Program-made: the position numbers and the translations under genes
Assembly (NCBI RefSeq): GCF_039522365.1
Contig: NZ_BAAADJ010000053.1
Span: 1 to 41,848 of the forward strand
Direction: 5' to 3'
Origin: Bacillus carboniphilus
GTDB lineage: Bacteria; Bacillota; Bacilli; Bacillales; JC228
Length of the DNA stretch: 41,848 nt
Shown: positions 31,920 to 39,562 of the stretch, piece after piece
Layout of the letters: each line of letters opens with the position of its first letter
How positions within the stretch are numbered: position 1 is the stretch's first letter
Notes under the pieces: model-generated
Told to the model about the DNA's origin: nothing
What the model saw: the letters and a program-made list of their open reading frames with translations, nothing else
Databases searched by the model: none

Positions 31920-33542
31920 ATGAAAAAAAATAATAAGTTTTTCCGTACGGCTAAAGTTCTCTCAATGGCTTTTGTTATATTCCTTCAAATCTTTTGGTAT
32001 AAAATTCGCCGAAAGGATCAAGCTGAATGGGAGAAATTATGGGGGAAAATTGGAGCACGGTTTCGAAAAACATTGTTTGAATTAGAGGGTCTTCTAATAA
32101 AAATTGGGCAAATACTAAGTACACGAGGAGATTTACTACCGACTGCTTTTATCAAACAAATTGAAGATTTAACCGATCGTGTCCCACCTTCTAAGTGGAG
32201 TGAAATCGAATCCATCTTAACAAAGGAATGGAAACAGCACCCAAACGAAATACTAGAATCCATTGAAATGGATGCGGTTGCTTCTGCTTCTATTGGAGAA
32301 GTATACAAAGGGGTGCTTTGGGATGGGACAGAGGTTGCTATAAAAGTGAAGCGCCCTCACATTGATGAAATTGTTCAAACTGACTTCAGAACCCTTAAGA
32401 TAATTCTTTGGTTTGCAGATCGGTTTGTACCTATACCCAAAGGTTTTATTAACTTTAAAGTACTATTTGAAGAACTGAAACAGGTGATTGAGCGGGAGTT
32501 AGATTACACTACCGAAATCAATACGATTGAGTCATTCCATGAACGTTTTAAAGAATTAGATTTTGTAAAAATCCCGACAACGTATCCTGAACGCTCTACC
32601 CCTAAAGTAATTGTTATGGAGTGGGTAGAGGGGATAAGACTTACAAACTATGAGGAAATGGATCGATTACAAATCAATCGTCAAGAGTTGAGCCAGCGAT
32701 TATTAAAGCTTTTCCTCCCACAATGGCTAGAGCCTGGAATGTTTCATGCAGATCCTCATACAGGGAACATTTTAGTATCAAAAGAGGGAAAAATCATACT
32801 CCTTGATTTTGGCATGGTTGGAGAAATTACAAAGAGGGATGCTACCAATTTTCAAGAATTGATTCAAAGCTTGTTGGCGAAAAATTATTCAAAAGCAGTA
32901 GATTGCCTTTCCCGACTAGGGTTCCTCCTTCCCGAAGCGGATGCTAGAACGATGGAACGTTTGCTTGCGGAGTTTACTTCATTCCATCCATCACAATTAA
33001 AGGAAATGAATTTGGTCGCATTAAAGATGGAAATGAACGATATCATTCAAGCTTTGCCTATTCAGGTTCCAACTCGATTTGTATTTTTAGGCAGATCTTT
33101 TATAACGATAGAAGGAATCCTGAGAAATTTGGCTCCTGAAGAGGAACTGCTGGAATTAGGGAAACCGGTCTTTATGGAGTGGTTTAACAAACAAGGGAAC
33201 AACAAATGGGCATTTGTTTGGCAGTGGCTCCAATCACAGCCTATATTTAAACTGGCACACGCTGTCACTGATTTTTTAGAGGCACCACAAAGACTTGAAC
33301 AAATGAAAGAGACCGAACAAAGAAGAAGCTTTCAATTTACGATATATGAAAACAATAAAAACCGGTTATTTCAATTGTTTTTATTTGGATTTGCTGGTTT
33401 AGGAGTAGGGATATACGCTGTACATCCGTTGGTAGCCAATCTCTCTGTGGGAGTTACTGTGATATCAGCCGTGGGATACGTATGGTGCGGATACAAACAG
33501 AAAAAATGGATGAAGTATATGCATGAAAAAAGAAGAACTTAG
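31920..33542 (+). CDS. UbiB/ABC1/AarF family atypical kinase
   Basis: A 540-residue protein with the family motifs: KIGQ (residues 61-64) in LLIKIGQILSTRGDLLP, an A-rich loop ASASIGEVYKG, VAIKVKRP with the lysine, HADPHTGNIL and the metal site LLDFGMVGE. Two hydrophobic stretches near the C-terminus (about 475-515) suggest membrane anchoring. UbiB kinases support isoprenoid-lipid quinone metabolism in other bacteria; in menaquinone-using Bacilli the role is unclear. AGAGG precedes the ATG. It is preceded by 79 bases without a gene. Confidence 0.92.
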   Translation: MKKNNKFFRTAKVLSMAFVIFLQIFWYKIRRKDQAEWEKLWGKIGARFRKTLFELEGLLIKIGQILSTRGDLLPTAFIKQIEDLTDRVPPSKWSEIESILTKEWKQHPNEILESIEMDAVASASIGEVYKGVLWDGTEVAIKVKRPHIDEIVQTDFRTLKIILWFADRFVPIPKGFINFKVLFEELKQVIERELDYTTEINTIESFHERFKELDFVKIPTTYPERSTPKVIVMEWVEGIRLTNYEEMDRLQINRQELSQRLLKLFLPQWLEPGMFHADPHTGNILVSKEGKIILLDFGMVGEITKRDATNFQELIQSLLAKNYSKAVDCLSRLGFLLPEADARTMERLLAEFTSFHPSQLKEMNLVALKMEMNDIIQALPIQVPTRFVFLGRSFITIEGILRNLAPEEELLELGKPVFMEWFNKQGNNKWAFVWQWLQSQPIFKLAHAVTDFLEAPQRLEQMKETEQRRSFQFTIYENNKNRLFQLFLFGFAGLGVGIYAVHPLVANLSVGVTVISAVGYVWCGYKQKKWMKYMHEKRRT

Positions 33543-33619
33543 CCCTTTTTCTTATACAAATAGATCATCATACAAATATAAATGAAAAGTAGAAGTACTA
33601 TAAATAAAGGGGTCGACAA
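33539..33619 (-). CDS. Possible 26-residue membrane peptide
   Basis: The minus strand has a short frame reading from TTG (33617-33619) with GGTGG just upstream: a hydrophobic segment TPLFIVLLLFIYICMMIYLY followed by KKKG and a stop overlapping the UbiB stop. One membrane helix with a basic end is plausible for a small regulatory peptide, and it is 14 bases downstream of the CBO0543-like gene. Chance is a real alternative. Confidence 0.35.
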   Translation of the reverse strand: MSTPLFIVLLLFIYICMMIYLYKKKG

Positions 33620-33633
33620 ATAACCACCGCCAA

Positions 33634-34146
33634 TTACTTTAATTCCTCTAAAGTTGGATGGAATAAAGATAATAAAATAAGGATGATTGGAATGGAAACG
33701 GCAATAGCAACTAGAGGATTTTTATAATGAATCCTGACAACTATAAAAAGAATGATATTAAAAATAAACGACCAAAACAAATTCCAACCATTTTCATAAG
33801 GAAATAATCCTTTTTTGTGAAATAGGTACTCAATAGAAGTGAAATAGGCAATCCATATAGAAACGTAAACGTATTGTTTTTTTCCGGCCGGATAATATCT
33901 TAGATAGATCATAAGTACAATAGGGACAATAAAGAATGAGAAGGCAATCTCTATCAATGTATGATTTAACCAGCTAACCGTAACGGCCTTATATTTCCAA
34001 AGTGTATGATTATAAAAAATAAAATTATATAGCAAATTACAAATAATAAAGTACTGAACAGTAGGGTAATATTTTCGCCAATTTTTCCAGTCAACAAAAT
34101 AATAGGCGAATACAACGTACACAGAAACAACTAATAAAAGATACAT
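33634..34146 (-). CDS. CBO0543-like polytopic membrane protein
   Basis: A 170-residue protein with about five membrane segments: near 1-18, 28-48, 67-86, 118-137 and 144-162, and tryptophan/tyrosine-rich loops. Layout and composition resemble the CBO0543 family of Firmicute membrane proteins of unknown function. AAAGG is eight bases before the ATG at 34146. It is divergent from a second, related protein at 34313. Confidence 0.72.
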   Translation of the reverse strand: MYLLLVVSVYVVFAYYFVDWKNWRKYYPTVQYFIICNLLYNFIFYNHTLWKYKAVTVSWLNHTLIEIAFSFFIVPIVLMIYLRYYPAGKKQYVYVSIWIAYFTSIEYLFHKKGLFPYENGWNLFWSFIFNIILFIVVRIHYKNPLVAIAVSIPIILILLSLFHPTLEELK

Positions 34147-34218
34147 TCAAACAACCTTTTCTATTTTAATTATTTCAATTTCAATTATATCCAAGAGCAA
34201 AATGATTTAGACACTAGA

Positions 34219-34247
34219 AAAGCCTCCCATGAAAGAGGCTTTTTTCA
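34219..34247. terminator. Terminator-like hairpin between divergent membrane genes
   Basis: AAAGCCTC/GAGGCTTT stem (34219-34226 with 34235-34242), an 8-base loop and T-run on the plus strand, A-run on the other side. It lies between the divergent genes at 33634-34146 and 34313-34813, where no gene needs ending. It may be an attenuator in the leader of the plus-strand gene or a relic. Confidence 0.6.
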
Positions 34248-34312
34248 CTTTCATAAAGCGACTCGTACATATCTAGATCTATTAACGGCAAACTATTTGT
34301 GAGGTGTTTGCC

Positions 34313-34813
34313 ATGACCAAAAGAAAGAAAAAAATATCAGCTGCCTTTTTAATTATTACGACTATAATTTGCTTAACCTTATTACCTTTTGCAATCGTCA
34401 AACGTTCCTTTAAAGATTGGTTAATTGTTTATTTGGTCAGCTTAATAGGAAATTCTTTAGCAGATCGCTACCTCGTTTCAAAAGGTTATTTAAAATACAA
34501 CATTAGACCACTACCCAAAAAATTTAAAATCCATTTACCGTTTGACTATATCCAATATCCACTCATGCTTTTGTATTACAATCAATGGACTTTAAATAGT
34601 AAACCAATAGGGATATTCCTAAAACTCTTTCCGTTTATTATCCCTCAAGTAATCGTAGAAACCATTGCTGAAAGAAAGACAGATTTAATTACATGGAAAA
34701 AGGGGTGGGATTGGTACCATTCCTTCATCAGTTTAATCATTAAATTTCTAGTGTGTCGGTTGATTATTGCGTCTGTGAGAACGAAAAATAAAGAAGATAT
34801 CTCCACTACGTAA
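34313..34813 (+). CDS. CBO0543-like polytopic membrane protein
   Basis: A 166-residue protein with hydrophobic segments near 8-28, 35-52, 83-95, 101-120 and 139-158 and a very basic N-terminus (TKRKKK). FDYIQYPLMLLYYNQWT and PFIIPQVIVETIAERKTDLITWKKGWDWYHSF resemble the core of CBO0543-type proteins. ATG 34313 has GTGAGG eight bases before. A terminator-like hairpin sits in its leader. Role unknown. Confidence 0.7.
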   Translation: MTKRKKKISAAFLIITTIICLTLLPFAIVKRSFKDWLIVYLVSLIGNSLADRYLVSKGYLKYNIRPLPKKFKIHLPFDYIQYPLMLLYYNQWTLNSKPIGIFLKLFPFIIPQVIVETIAERKTDLITWKKGWDWYHSFISLIIKFLVCRLIIASVRTKNKEDISTT

Positions 34814-34845
34814 AGGGGCATTGTCTAGTGCTCCCTTTTTTCTTT
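34812..34845 (+). terminator. Intrinsic terminator
   Basis: AAAGGGGCA against TGCTCCCTTT (34812-34820 with 34829-34838, one bulge) followed by a T-run. It ends the CBO0543-like gene. Confidence 0.75.
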
Positions 34846-34887
34846 TGGTAAAATATTCATGAGTAAACGAAAGTTAGGATGTAACCA

Positions 34888-35358
34888 ATGGATACATATT
34901 GTAAAAGTGCTTTAAACCAAATAGGAATTTGTGTACAGACAGTAGTCGAAATAATGAGGAATCTTACAGAAGACGACCTATTGAGACGACCTACACCAAA
35001 TAAATACTCCGTGGGTGAGCTACTTGAGCATTTAGCCACCATCTGTGAGGCAGATTGGAAAATTTCTAATGAGGCGACTTGGGAAGAAATGGATGAGTAT
35101 TACGCAACCCTTTCTTATAAAACTATACAAGAAATTGAACGGGGACTCTTTCAAAACTATGAATCTCTTATAGGCAACTATAGAAATCTATCAGAGGCTG
35201 ACCTACAGACAACAACAACTTCCTATTGGGGAGTGAGGTACACTAGGTATGAGTGGTTATTAGAAATAGTGGCTCATATGTATCACCATAGTGGCCAGCT
35301 ACACGCAATGATGGTACATGTTTTGGGAAAAGATCCACAGATTATGTTGTTTGAATAA
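34888..35358 (+). CDS. DinB family protein
   Basis: A 156-residue four-helix protein of the DinB superfamily. Metal-site histidines: VGELLEHLATICE (near residue 49) and IVAHMYHHSGQLHAM (near residues 130-140). Such proteins include thiol-dependent S-transferases. TTAGGATG precedes the ATG. The gene is cotranscribed, judging by a 21-base gap, with a small membrane protein and then the nucleosidase. Confidence 0.83.
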   Translation: MDTYCKSALNQIGICVQTVVEIMRNLTEDDLLRRPTPNKYSVGELLEHLATICEADWKISNEATWEEMDEYYATLSYKTIQEIERGLFQNYESLIGNYRNLSEADLQTTTTSYWGVRYTRYEWLLEIVAHMYHHSGQLHAMMVHVLGKDPQIMLFE

Positions 35359-35379
35359 AAGGTTCTAGGGGGATGAAAC

Positions 35380-35550
35380 GTGTCAAACGATCGATGGATG
35401 GTGTATTTACTGGTTGGACTGATTGCTTATACTGTTATCATGTCCTTTGCATTTGAAAATGAAGCATTTTTCGCTGAACAGATAAACAGTACGGTCATAA
35501 TCGGATTGTTAATTATTATTATTTTGAAACTAGATAAGAAAAAACAATAA
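35380..35550 (+). CDS. Small two-helix membrane protein (56 residues)
   Basis: GTG 35380 with AGGGGG seven bases upstream opens a 56-codon frame, MSNDRWMVYLL to KLDKKKQ, ending TAA at 35548-35550. Two hydrophobic segments (about 7-24 and 40-51) are separated by an acidic loop. Both neighbours are close (21 and 17 bases) in the same direction, which supports a real gene. Family unknown. Confidence 0.65.
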   Translation: MSNDRWMVYLLVGLIAYTVIMSFAFENEAFFAEQINSTVIIGLLIIIILKLDKKKQ

Positions 35551-35567
35551 CAATAGGGGGTGAATAC

Positions 35568-36281
35568 ATGAAGAAAATCGGTATTATGGGTGCTTTGCAG
35601 GTTGAAATTGATATATTACTAGAAAAAATGGACGCCCATGAAAAAAGAACAGTGGCAGGTTTTCCATTCTACTGTGGGAAATTGTATGGGAATGAAGTAA
35701 TCATAACTTGTTGTGGAGTCGGAAAGGTCAATGCTGCAGCCTGTACCCAAGCTTTAATAGATAAATTCGGAGTAAATTATATAATCAATACCGGAATTGC
35801 AGGGAGCATTAGAAGCGAAATAAGGGTTTGTGATGTAGTGATTTCTTCAGATGTAACTCATCACGATGTACGAAAAGATCAGATGACGAGCTTGTTCCCT
35901 TTTCAAGAGGTTTTTCAAGCAAACGGTGAACTGATTCAGATGGCAAAAGAGGCATGCATGTCAACACTTGAGAAAAACAAACATCATATTGGGCGAATTG
36001 TAAGTGGGGAAGCCTTTGTGAGCACTACCCAGTTAAAGAACGACATTAAAGAAGCCTACCAACCGGCTTGTGTTGAAATGGAGGGTTCTGCCATTGGGCA
36101 TGTGGCATTTCTAAACGATGTACCATTTGTCGTCATTCGAAGTATCTCGGACAATGCAGACGAAGAAGCTGAAATGTCATTTGAGGCTTTTGAAGAAATA
36201 GCGGCCCATCAATCAGCCGGCGTTGTTTTAGAAATGGTGAAACAGATGAACTTATCTGAAGGTTATGTGAAGAGAAGTTGA
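35568..36281 (+). CDS. mtnN: 5'-methylthioadenosine/S-adenosylhomocysteine nucleosidase
   Basis: A 237-residue purine nucleosidase of the MTA/SAH type, which cleaves adenine from methylthioadenosine and S-adenosylhomocysteine in methionine salvage. The catalytic Glu13 (E. coli Glu12) is in GALQVEIDIL, the substrate Glu in VEMEGSAIGH, and the catalytic Asp in SISDNAD. It carries YINTGIAGS for the ribose phosphate-free pocket. Compared with the housekeeping enzyme there are changes (ALQVE for AMEEE), so it may be an additional paralogue. GGGGGTG precedes the ATG. The terminator overlaps its stop. Confidence 0.85.
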   Translation: MKKIGIMGALQVEIDILLEKMDAHEKRTVAGFPFYCGKLYGNEVIITCCGVGKVNAAACTQALIDKFGVNYIINTGIAGSIRSEIRVCDVVISSDVTHHDVRKDQMTSLFPFQEVFQANGELIQMAKEACMSTLEKNKHHIGRIVSGEAFVSTTQLKNDIKEAYQPACVEMEGSAIGHVAFLNDVPFVVIRSISDNADEEAEMSFEAFEEIAAHQSAGVVLEMVKQMNLSEGYVKRS

Positions 36282-36308
36282 CTTTGTAGGGGATGTCAGC
36301 TTCTTTTT
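36274..36308 (+). terminator. Intrinsic terminator overlapping the nucleosidase stop
   Basis: Nine-base-pair stem GAAGTTGAC/GTCAGCTTC (36274-36282 with 36295-36303, one G-T pair), a 12-base loop and a T-run. The TGA of the nucleosidase lies inside the left arm. Confidence 0.8.
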
Positions 36309-36441
36309 CGTATATCGTAAATAGGTAGTTAGATAGATTCAATTTTTCAGCGGAAAGAAAATATCAATGGTTTGTGGTAAAACTAGGTAATAAAAGAAAT
36401 TATCTCATAGATTAAGTACCTACAAGTGAGGGTGAGGTAAA

Positions 36442-36624
36442 ATGTCCGAAGATTACAGAGATAGGCTTCAAGAAAAAGAGCAGCAAAAGAATCCAGGGGG
36501 AACTTTAAATAATGCTTGGGCTCGTGCTTATACGGGTGCTCCTAGCACTGGATGTTTGGTAAATATTGTTTCCGTAATTCTGGTCATTATATTTATCGCC
36601 ATTGTACGAGCTTGCTCCAATTAA
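36442..36624 (+). CDS. Small single-pass membrane protein
   Basis: A 60-residue protein: a charged first 20 residues (DRLQEKEQQKNPGG), a small-residue linker with LNNAWARAYTGAP, and one membrane helix (about 38-56). The plan resembles the DUF6366-type small proteins, but I am not certain. GAGGGTGAGG precedes the ATG. The 160 bases before it hold only the preceding terminator. Confidence 0.65.
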   Translation: MSEDYRDRLQEKEQQKNPGGTLNNAWARAYTGAPSTGCLVNIVSVILVIIFIAIVRACSN

Positions 36625-36714
36625 AAGGAGAGTGCATTTTTATCAAATATTTCATAAAAACCGTTCTAATGGTATACGTCTTAATTAGTCTGGACTGAAG
36701 AAAAGGAGTTCTTT

Positions 36715-36915
36715 ATGAAAAAACAGCTTTTGTTCTTAACACTTTTTATATTTTTGACAGGGTGTTCAGAAGAAAAGAATTATGTGTATTGGACAGTTAC
36801 GGAAAGCTCCCAAATCAAACGACTAGAAGAGGCACAGATTGATTTCATAATCAAAAACGGAGAAATTTGGGTTAATGAAGAGGATATGAAGAAAGTAGTT
36901 GTTTGTTGTTCGTAG
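36715..36915 (+). CDS. Small lipoprotein
   Basis: A 66-residue protein with a basic start, hydrophobic core and lipobox LTGC (Cys17), so it should be a lipid-anchored surface protein. The mature part is about 50 residues, with a Cys pair at the very end. AAGGAG precedes the ATG. Function unknown. The next gene begins 28 bases after its stop. Confidence 0.65.
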   Translation: MKKQLLFLTLFIFLTGCSEEKNYVYWTVTESSQIKRLEEAQIDFIIKNGEIWVNEEDMKKVVVCCS

Positions 36916-36942
36916 TAAAAATGTGTTTTGTAAGGAGGACAT

Positions 36943-37485
36943 ATGAACAATAAAAAAATACTAGCTTTACTAGTAGGTGCTGTAATGTTATTTCTTCTAA
37001 TCTTTGAGGTTAGGATTTCTGGACCTAGTACTCTTGAAGAAGCTATGGATGAAGCAGGAATTTCCGATATTGAAGTTTTACACTCTGAACTAATCAATAT
37101 TCATAAAAAGGATTATATTGTTTTCTATAAGTTAAGAGATTTACGCGGTATTCGGGTTGGATTAGCCAATAAGAATGAGTACACAGGGTGGAAATGGGAG
37201 CAAAACCTTGGGGATATCAGAAGAATAACTGATTTAGGAAAGGAAATGACCTACGAATATGTATCGTTACCAGAAAAGGATTATGCTGTTTTATTCGGAG
37301 CAATCGCTAACCCAAAAATAAACACGGTGACAGTGGGATATTCCTATGATTCATTACAGAAGTTTTCAAATATTATTGAAATCAATGATGAATTAAGTGT
37401 TTGGTTTACAGATTGGAGATTAGATGATCGAAATATTTCGGTGAGAGCAAAGGGGAAAGAATACTTTATCTTAACTGAAATTTAG
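36943..37485 (+). CDS. Membrane-anchored protein of unknown function
   Basis: A 180-residue protein with one N-terminal hydrophobic segment (about 6-23) and a hydrophilic outer domain. TLEEAMDEAGISDIEVLHSEL and VLFGAIANPKINTVTVGY resemble parts of the lipoprotein at 11628 (for example PMLYGEIKDPIIHIVRV), so they may share a fold. AAGGAGG is eight bases before the ATG. I do not know the family name. Confidence 0.65.
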   Translation: MNNKKILALLVGAVMLFLLIFEVRISGPSTLEEAMDEAGISDIEVLHSELINIHKKDYIVFYKLRDLRGIRVGLANKNEYTGWKWEQNLGDIRRITDLGKEMTYEYVSLPEKDYAVLFGAIANPKINTVTVGYSYDSLQKFSNIIEINDELSVWFTDWRLDDRNISVRAKGKEYFILTEI

Positions 37486-37552
37486 GAAATGAATATATCC
37501 ACATTGTATAGATTTTTAAAATAAAAGGATTAAAGAAATGACGGAGGCTACC

Positions 37553-38479
37553 ATGAACTACTTGTTTAGAAAAACGATTACAGATTGGAATTCCTGGGGA
37601 GCTGTTTTTCAATCAATAGAAGATTTTCGAGAACTCATTAAGGAAATTTTTATTAGGGAAAACTTAACGGGTTATGAACAGATTTCTCATCTAACGCCGG
37701 GGTCGAATGCAGTATTCAAAGTGGGGTCCTATGTAATTAAAATATTTGCACCCACCGAATCAAGTGCAAACACGGACTATTATTATCATGCCGAACTTAC
37801 TGCTATGAAGAGAGCGATAGCGAAAGGAATCAATACACCAAGAGTTATAGCGGCTTCTTATATACAAGATAAGTACTTATTTAGGTATATCATTATGGAC
37901 TACATAAAAGGAAAAGAAGCGGGACGAGTACTGAAAGATTGCTCAATTGATAAAAAGGTTAGTTTTGTGCATGAGTTAAAAACTAACTTACAGAAAATAA
38001 ATAGAAGACCAAACAATTTTGTGGATGGAAATGACTTGATAAAAAGGGCAATTCATAATGAAAAATGGTCACCATACCCTGAATCTGTTAAAAAACAAAT
38101 TTATGATGTCTTAACTGATCTGCAAATTGAAAATATGGTGTATGTACACGGGGATTTAACTGCGGAAAATGTGATGATTGATGAAGAAGAAAGCCTGTAT
38201 ATTATTGACTTTGCAGATAGTACTATTGCTCCTGTAGAGTACGAATACCCACCTATCATTATGGATTTGTTTGATTTTGACCGAGATCTTACCTTAGAGT
38301 TCATGAAGGGGATGGAACTGGAAGAGTTCATAGATAGACTTTTCGTTGGAACCTTGTTGCATGAGTTTGGAGCATTTATAATAAAGGACTTTTGGGATAG
38401 ATGCACTAGTAAAAAGGTTGAGGAATTAACGGATATCTTTGAAATCAAAGCGTTAATGTTTGATAAACTAAAGAACTAA
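37553..38479 (+). CDS. Aminoglycoside-phosphotransferase-family kinase
   Basis: A 308-residue kinase-like protein. The Lys of the N-lobe is in AVFKVGSYVIKIF, the catalytic loop is VHGDLTAENVMI (near residue 205) and the metal-site Asp is in IIDFADS. The sequence is unlike the APH-type protein at 23606. The substrate may be an antibiotic, sugar or other small molecule. ATG 37553 has GGAGG five bases upstream; ATG 37538 is an alternative with AAGGA. No terminator precedes the next gene. Confidence 0.83.
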   Translation: MNYLFRKTITDWNSWGAVFQSIEDFRELIKEIFIRENLTGYEQISHLTPGSNAVFKVGSYVIKIFAPTESSANTDYYYHAELTAMKRAIAKGINTPRVIAASYIQDKYLFRYIIMDYIKGKEAGRVLKDCSIDKKVSFVHELKTNLQKINRRPNNFVDGNDLIKRAIHNEKWSPYPESVKKQIYDVLTDLQIENMVYVHGDLTAENVMIDEEESLYIIDFADSTIAPVEYEYPPIIMDLFDFDRDLTLEFMKGMELEEFIDRLFVGTLLHEFGAFIIKDFWDRCTSKKVEELTDIFEIKALMFDKLKN

Positions 38480-38513
38480 ACGTACAAATTAGTTGAAGAG
38501 AGGGGAGGTATAG

Positions 38514-38984
38514 ATGAACAATCATGCTAAAGAAGAAATAAAATGGTTAATGATATTACTTGTTGCAATACTAACGTTAGCATTGATTGGAATTGCATGC
38601 TACTTTTTGACAAAATCAAATAATCACGGTGACATATGGTCATTTTTTAATGAAGGTCAAATAATAGAAGTTCAAAAGCGTATTGGCGAAGAAAATAAAT
38701 ATGAAGACTACAAAGTAATAGACAATAATGACCATGTCCAAAAGATAAAAGAAATGTTAGATAATGCTAAATGGGAAAAAGCAAAGATGGAAATGGCACA
38801 CCCACCAGATTACCAATTTGTGTTTCGATTTAAAAACCCTAAAATTGATGCAAAAGCAGTCTTATACAGGATTTGGTTAGGTCCTAATAACAATAGAGTG
38901 AATGTCGTAAAAGGTATTGGTGAATACGTTCATCTTGATGGGGATTATTCAAGTGTTTTTTTAAGATTTATAACAGGAGAATAA
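38514..38984 (+). CDS. Membrane-anchored protein of unknown function
   Basis: A 156-residue protein with one membrane helix (about 12-33) and an outer domain that ends in strand-like segments: FVFRFKNPKIDAKAVLYRIWLG and GEYVHLDGDYSSVFLRFI. Conserved-looking proline and Asp residues lie in MAHPPDYQF. GAGGGGAGG precedes the ATG. It follows the kinase gene by 34 bases. Role unknown. Confidence 0.65.
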   Translation: MNNHAKEEIKWLMILLVAILTLALIGIACYFLTKSNNHGDIWSFFNEGQIIEVQKRIGEENKYEDYKVIDNNDHVQKIKEMLDNAKWEKAKMEMAHPPDYQFVFRFKNPKIDAKAVLYRIWLGPNNNRVNVVKGIGEYVHLDGDYSSVFLRFITGE

Positions 38985-39005
38985 TTTATAAAAAAAACTT
39001 CTTTC

Positions 39006-39025
39006 AACTAACGGACAGGGATTGT
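39006..39025 (+). repeat. Recurring junction motif, copy 1 (diverged)
   Basis: AACTAACGGACAGGGATTGT, about 15 of 20 positions like the copy at 39931. It lies shortly after the gene ending at 38984, in the gap that also holds the minus-strand remnant. Confidence 0.45.
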
Positions 39026-39071
39026 TCAAAAAGATAAGAGGGTATGTAGTAACAGACTCAGGATGTGCCAT

Positions 39072-39109
39072 AAAAAAGGTTCTCCGGATTATTTATTTTC
39101 TAGAGAACC
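39072..39109 (-). terminator. Intrinsic terminator on the minus strand
   Basis: Stem GGTTCTC/GAGAACC (39078-39084 with 39103-39109) with six A on the plus strand, that is a T-run for minus-strand transcripts. It lies in the 308-base gap between the genes at 38984 and 39293 and would serve the minus-strand remnant at 39089-39211. Confidence 0.7.
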
Positions 39110-39211
39110 TGGAGGAGGATGATATCGAGCCGGAATTTTCTTAACCACACTTTGGATTTCATTAAATTGTTCAAAGGGTCTGTAAATGAAAAGATTAACT
39201 TGAATGGAAAA
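39089..39211 (-). pseudogene. Remnant of a minus-strand gene (3' end)
   Basis: Forty sense codons on the minus strand run to a TAA at 39089-39091. The product contains RPFEQFNEIQSVVKKIP and RYHPPPGSLENK. An in-frame TAA at 39212-39214 bounds it, no start codon or ribosome binding site is visible, and a terminator of the right polarity lies at its end. This fits a gene whose 5' part was lost. Family not recognised. Confidence 0.45.
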
Positions 39212-39214
39212 TTA

Positions 39215-39258
39215 CATAGTACCTAGTGGAACAGTTTATTGTTCTGTGTAGGTATGTG
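39215..39258. other. Imperfect hairpin upstream of the toxin-antitoxin locus
   Basis: CATA, TACCTA and GGAACA on the left pair with TGTTCT, TAGGTA and TGTG on the right around a 6-base loop, with one small internal loop. It lies just upstream of the TA operator and may belong to the promoter region or a small mobile fragment. Confidence 0.4.
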
Positions 39259-39292
39259 GAATAAGGTCATAAAAAAACTTGAAGAGGTATAG

Positions 39293-39319
39293 ATGACTAT
39301 TACTATAGGTAATAGTCAT
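39293..39319. promoter_or_regulatory. Perfect inverted repeat, probable TA operator
   Basis: ATGACTATTAC and GTAATAGTCAT form an 11-base perfect inverted repeat with a 5-base centre, 61 bases before the antitoxin start and just before a TATAAT at 39341. Antitoxins of this kind repress their own promoter, so an operator is the natural reading. An apparent ATG start at 39293 lies inside the repeat and is not used in my view. Confidence 0.65.
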
Positions 39320-39379
39320 GTTATGGAATTTAATTTGGTTTATAATAAAAATAAAATATTCTACAGGAGGTGTTTTAGG

Positions 39380-39562
39380 TTGAGCACAAAGGAAGAAATC
39401 ATAAAATTGATAAAGGATTTACCTGAAAATGTAACTCTCGAGGATATAATGAGGGAATTATATGACAGGTCCAAAATTGAAAAAGGCATTAGAGAGCTTA
39501 ACTCTGGTAAGGCAATGTCTCATAGTGAAGTTAAGGAGAAACTTGGGAAATGGCTGAACTAA
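39380..39562 (+). CDS. Antitoxin of a ParE/RelE-type system
   Basis: A 60-residue protein: LSTKEEIIKLIKDLPENVTLEDIMRELYDRSKIEKGIRELNSGKAMSHSEVKEKLGKWLN is the usual plan of small antitoxins that bind a ParE/RelE toxin, with a helix-rich dimerisation/DNA-binding start and a C-terminal toxin-binding segment. TTG 39380 has AGGAGG nine bases upstream; the earlier frame from 39293 covers the operator. Its last 13 bases overlap the toxin gene, the usual order. Confidence 0.78.
   Translation: MSTKEEIIKLIKDLPENVTLEDIMRELYDRSKIEKGIRELNSGKAMSHSEVKEKLGKWLN

Noticed and set aside
39293-39379. Antitoxin start at the ATG at 39293
   Set aside because: That ATG is part of a perfect inverted repeat and the extra residues look non-coding; the TTG at 39380 has AGGAGG at a good distance.
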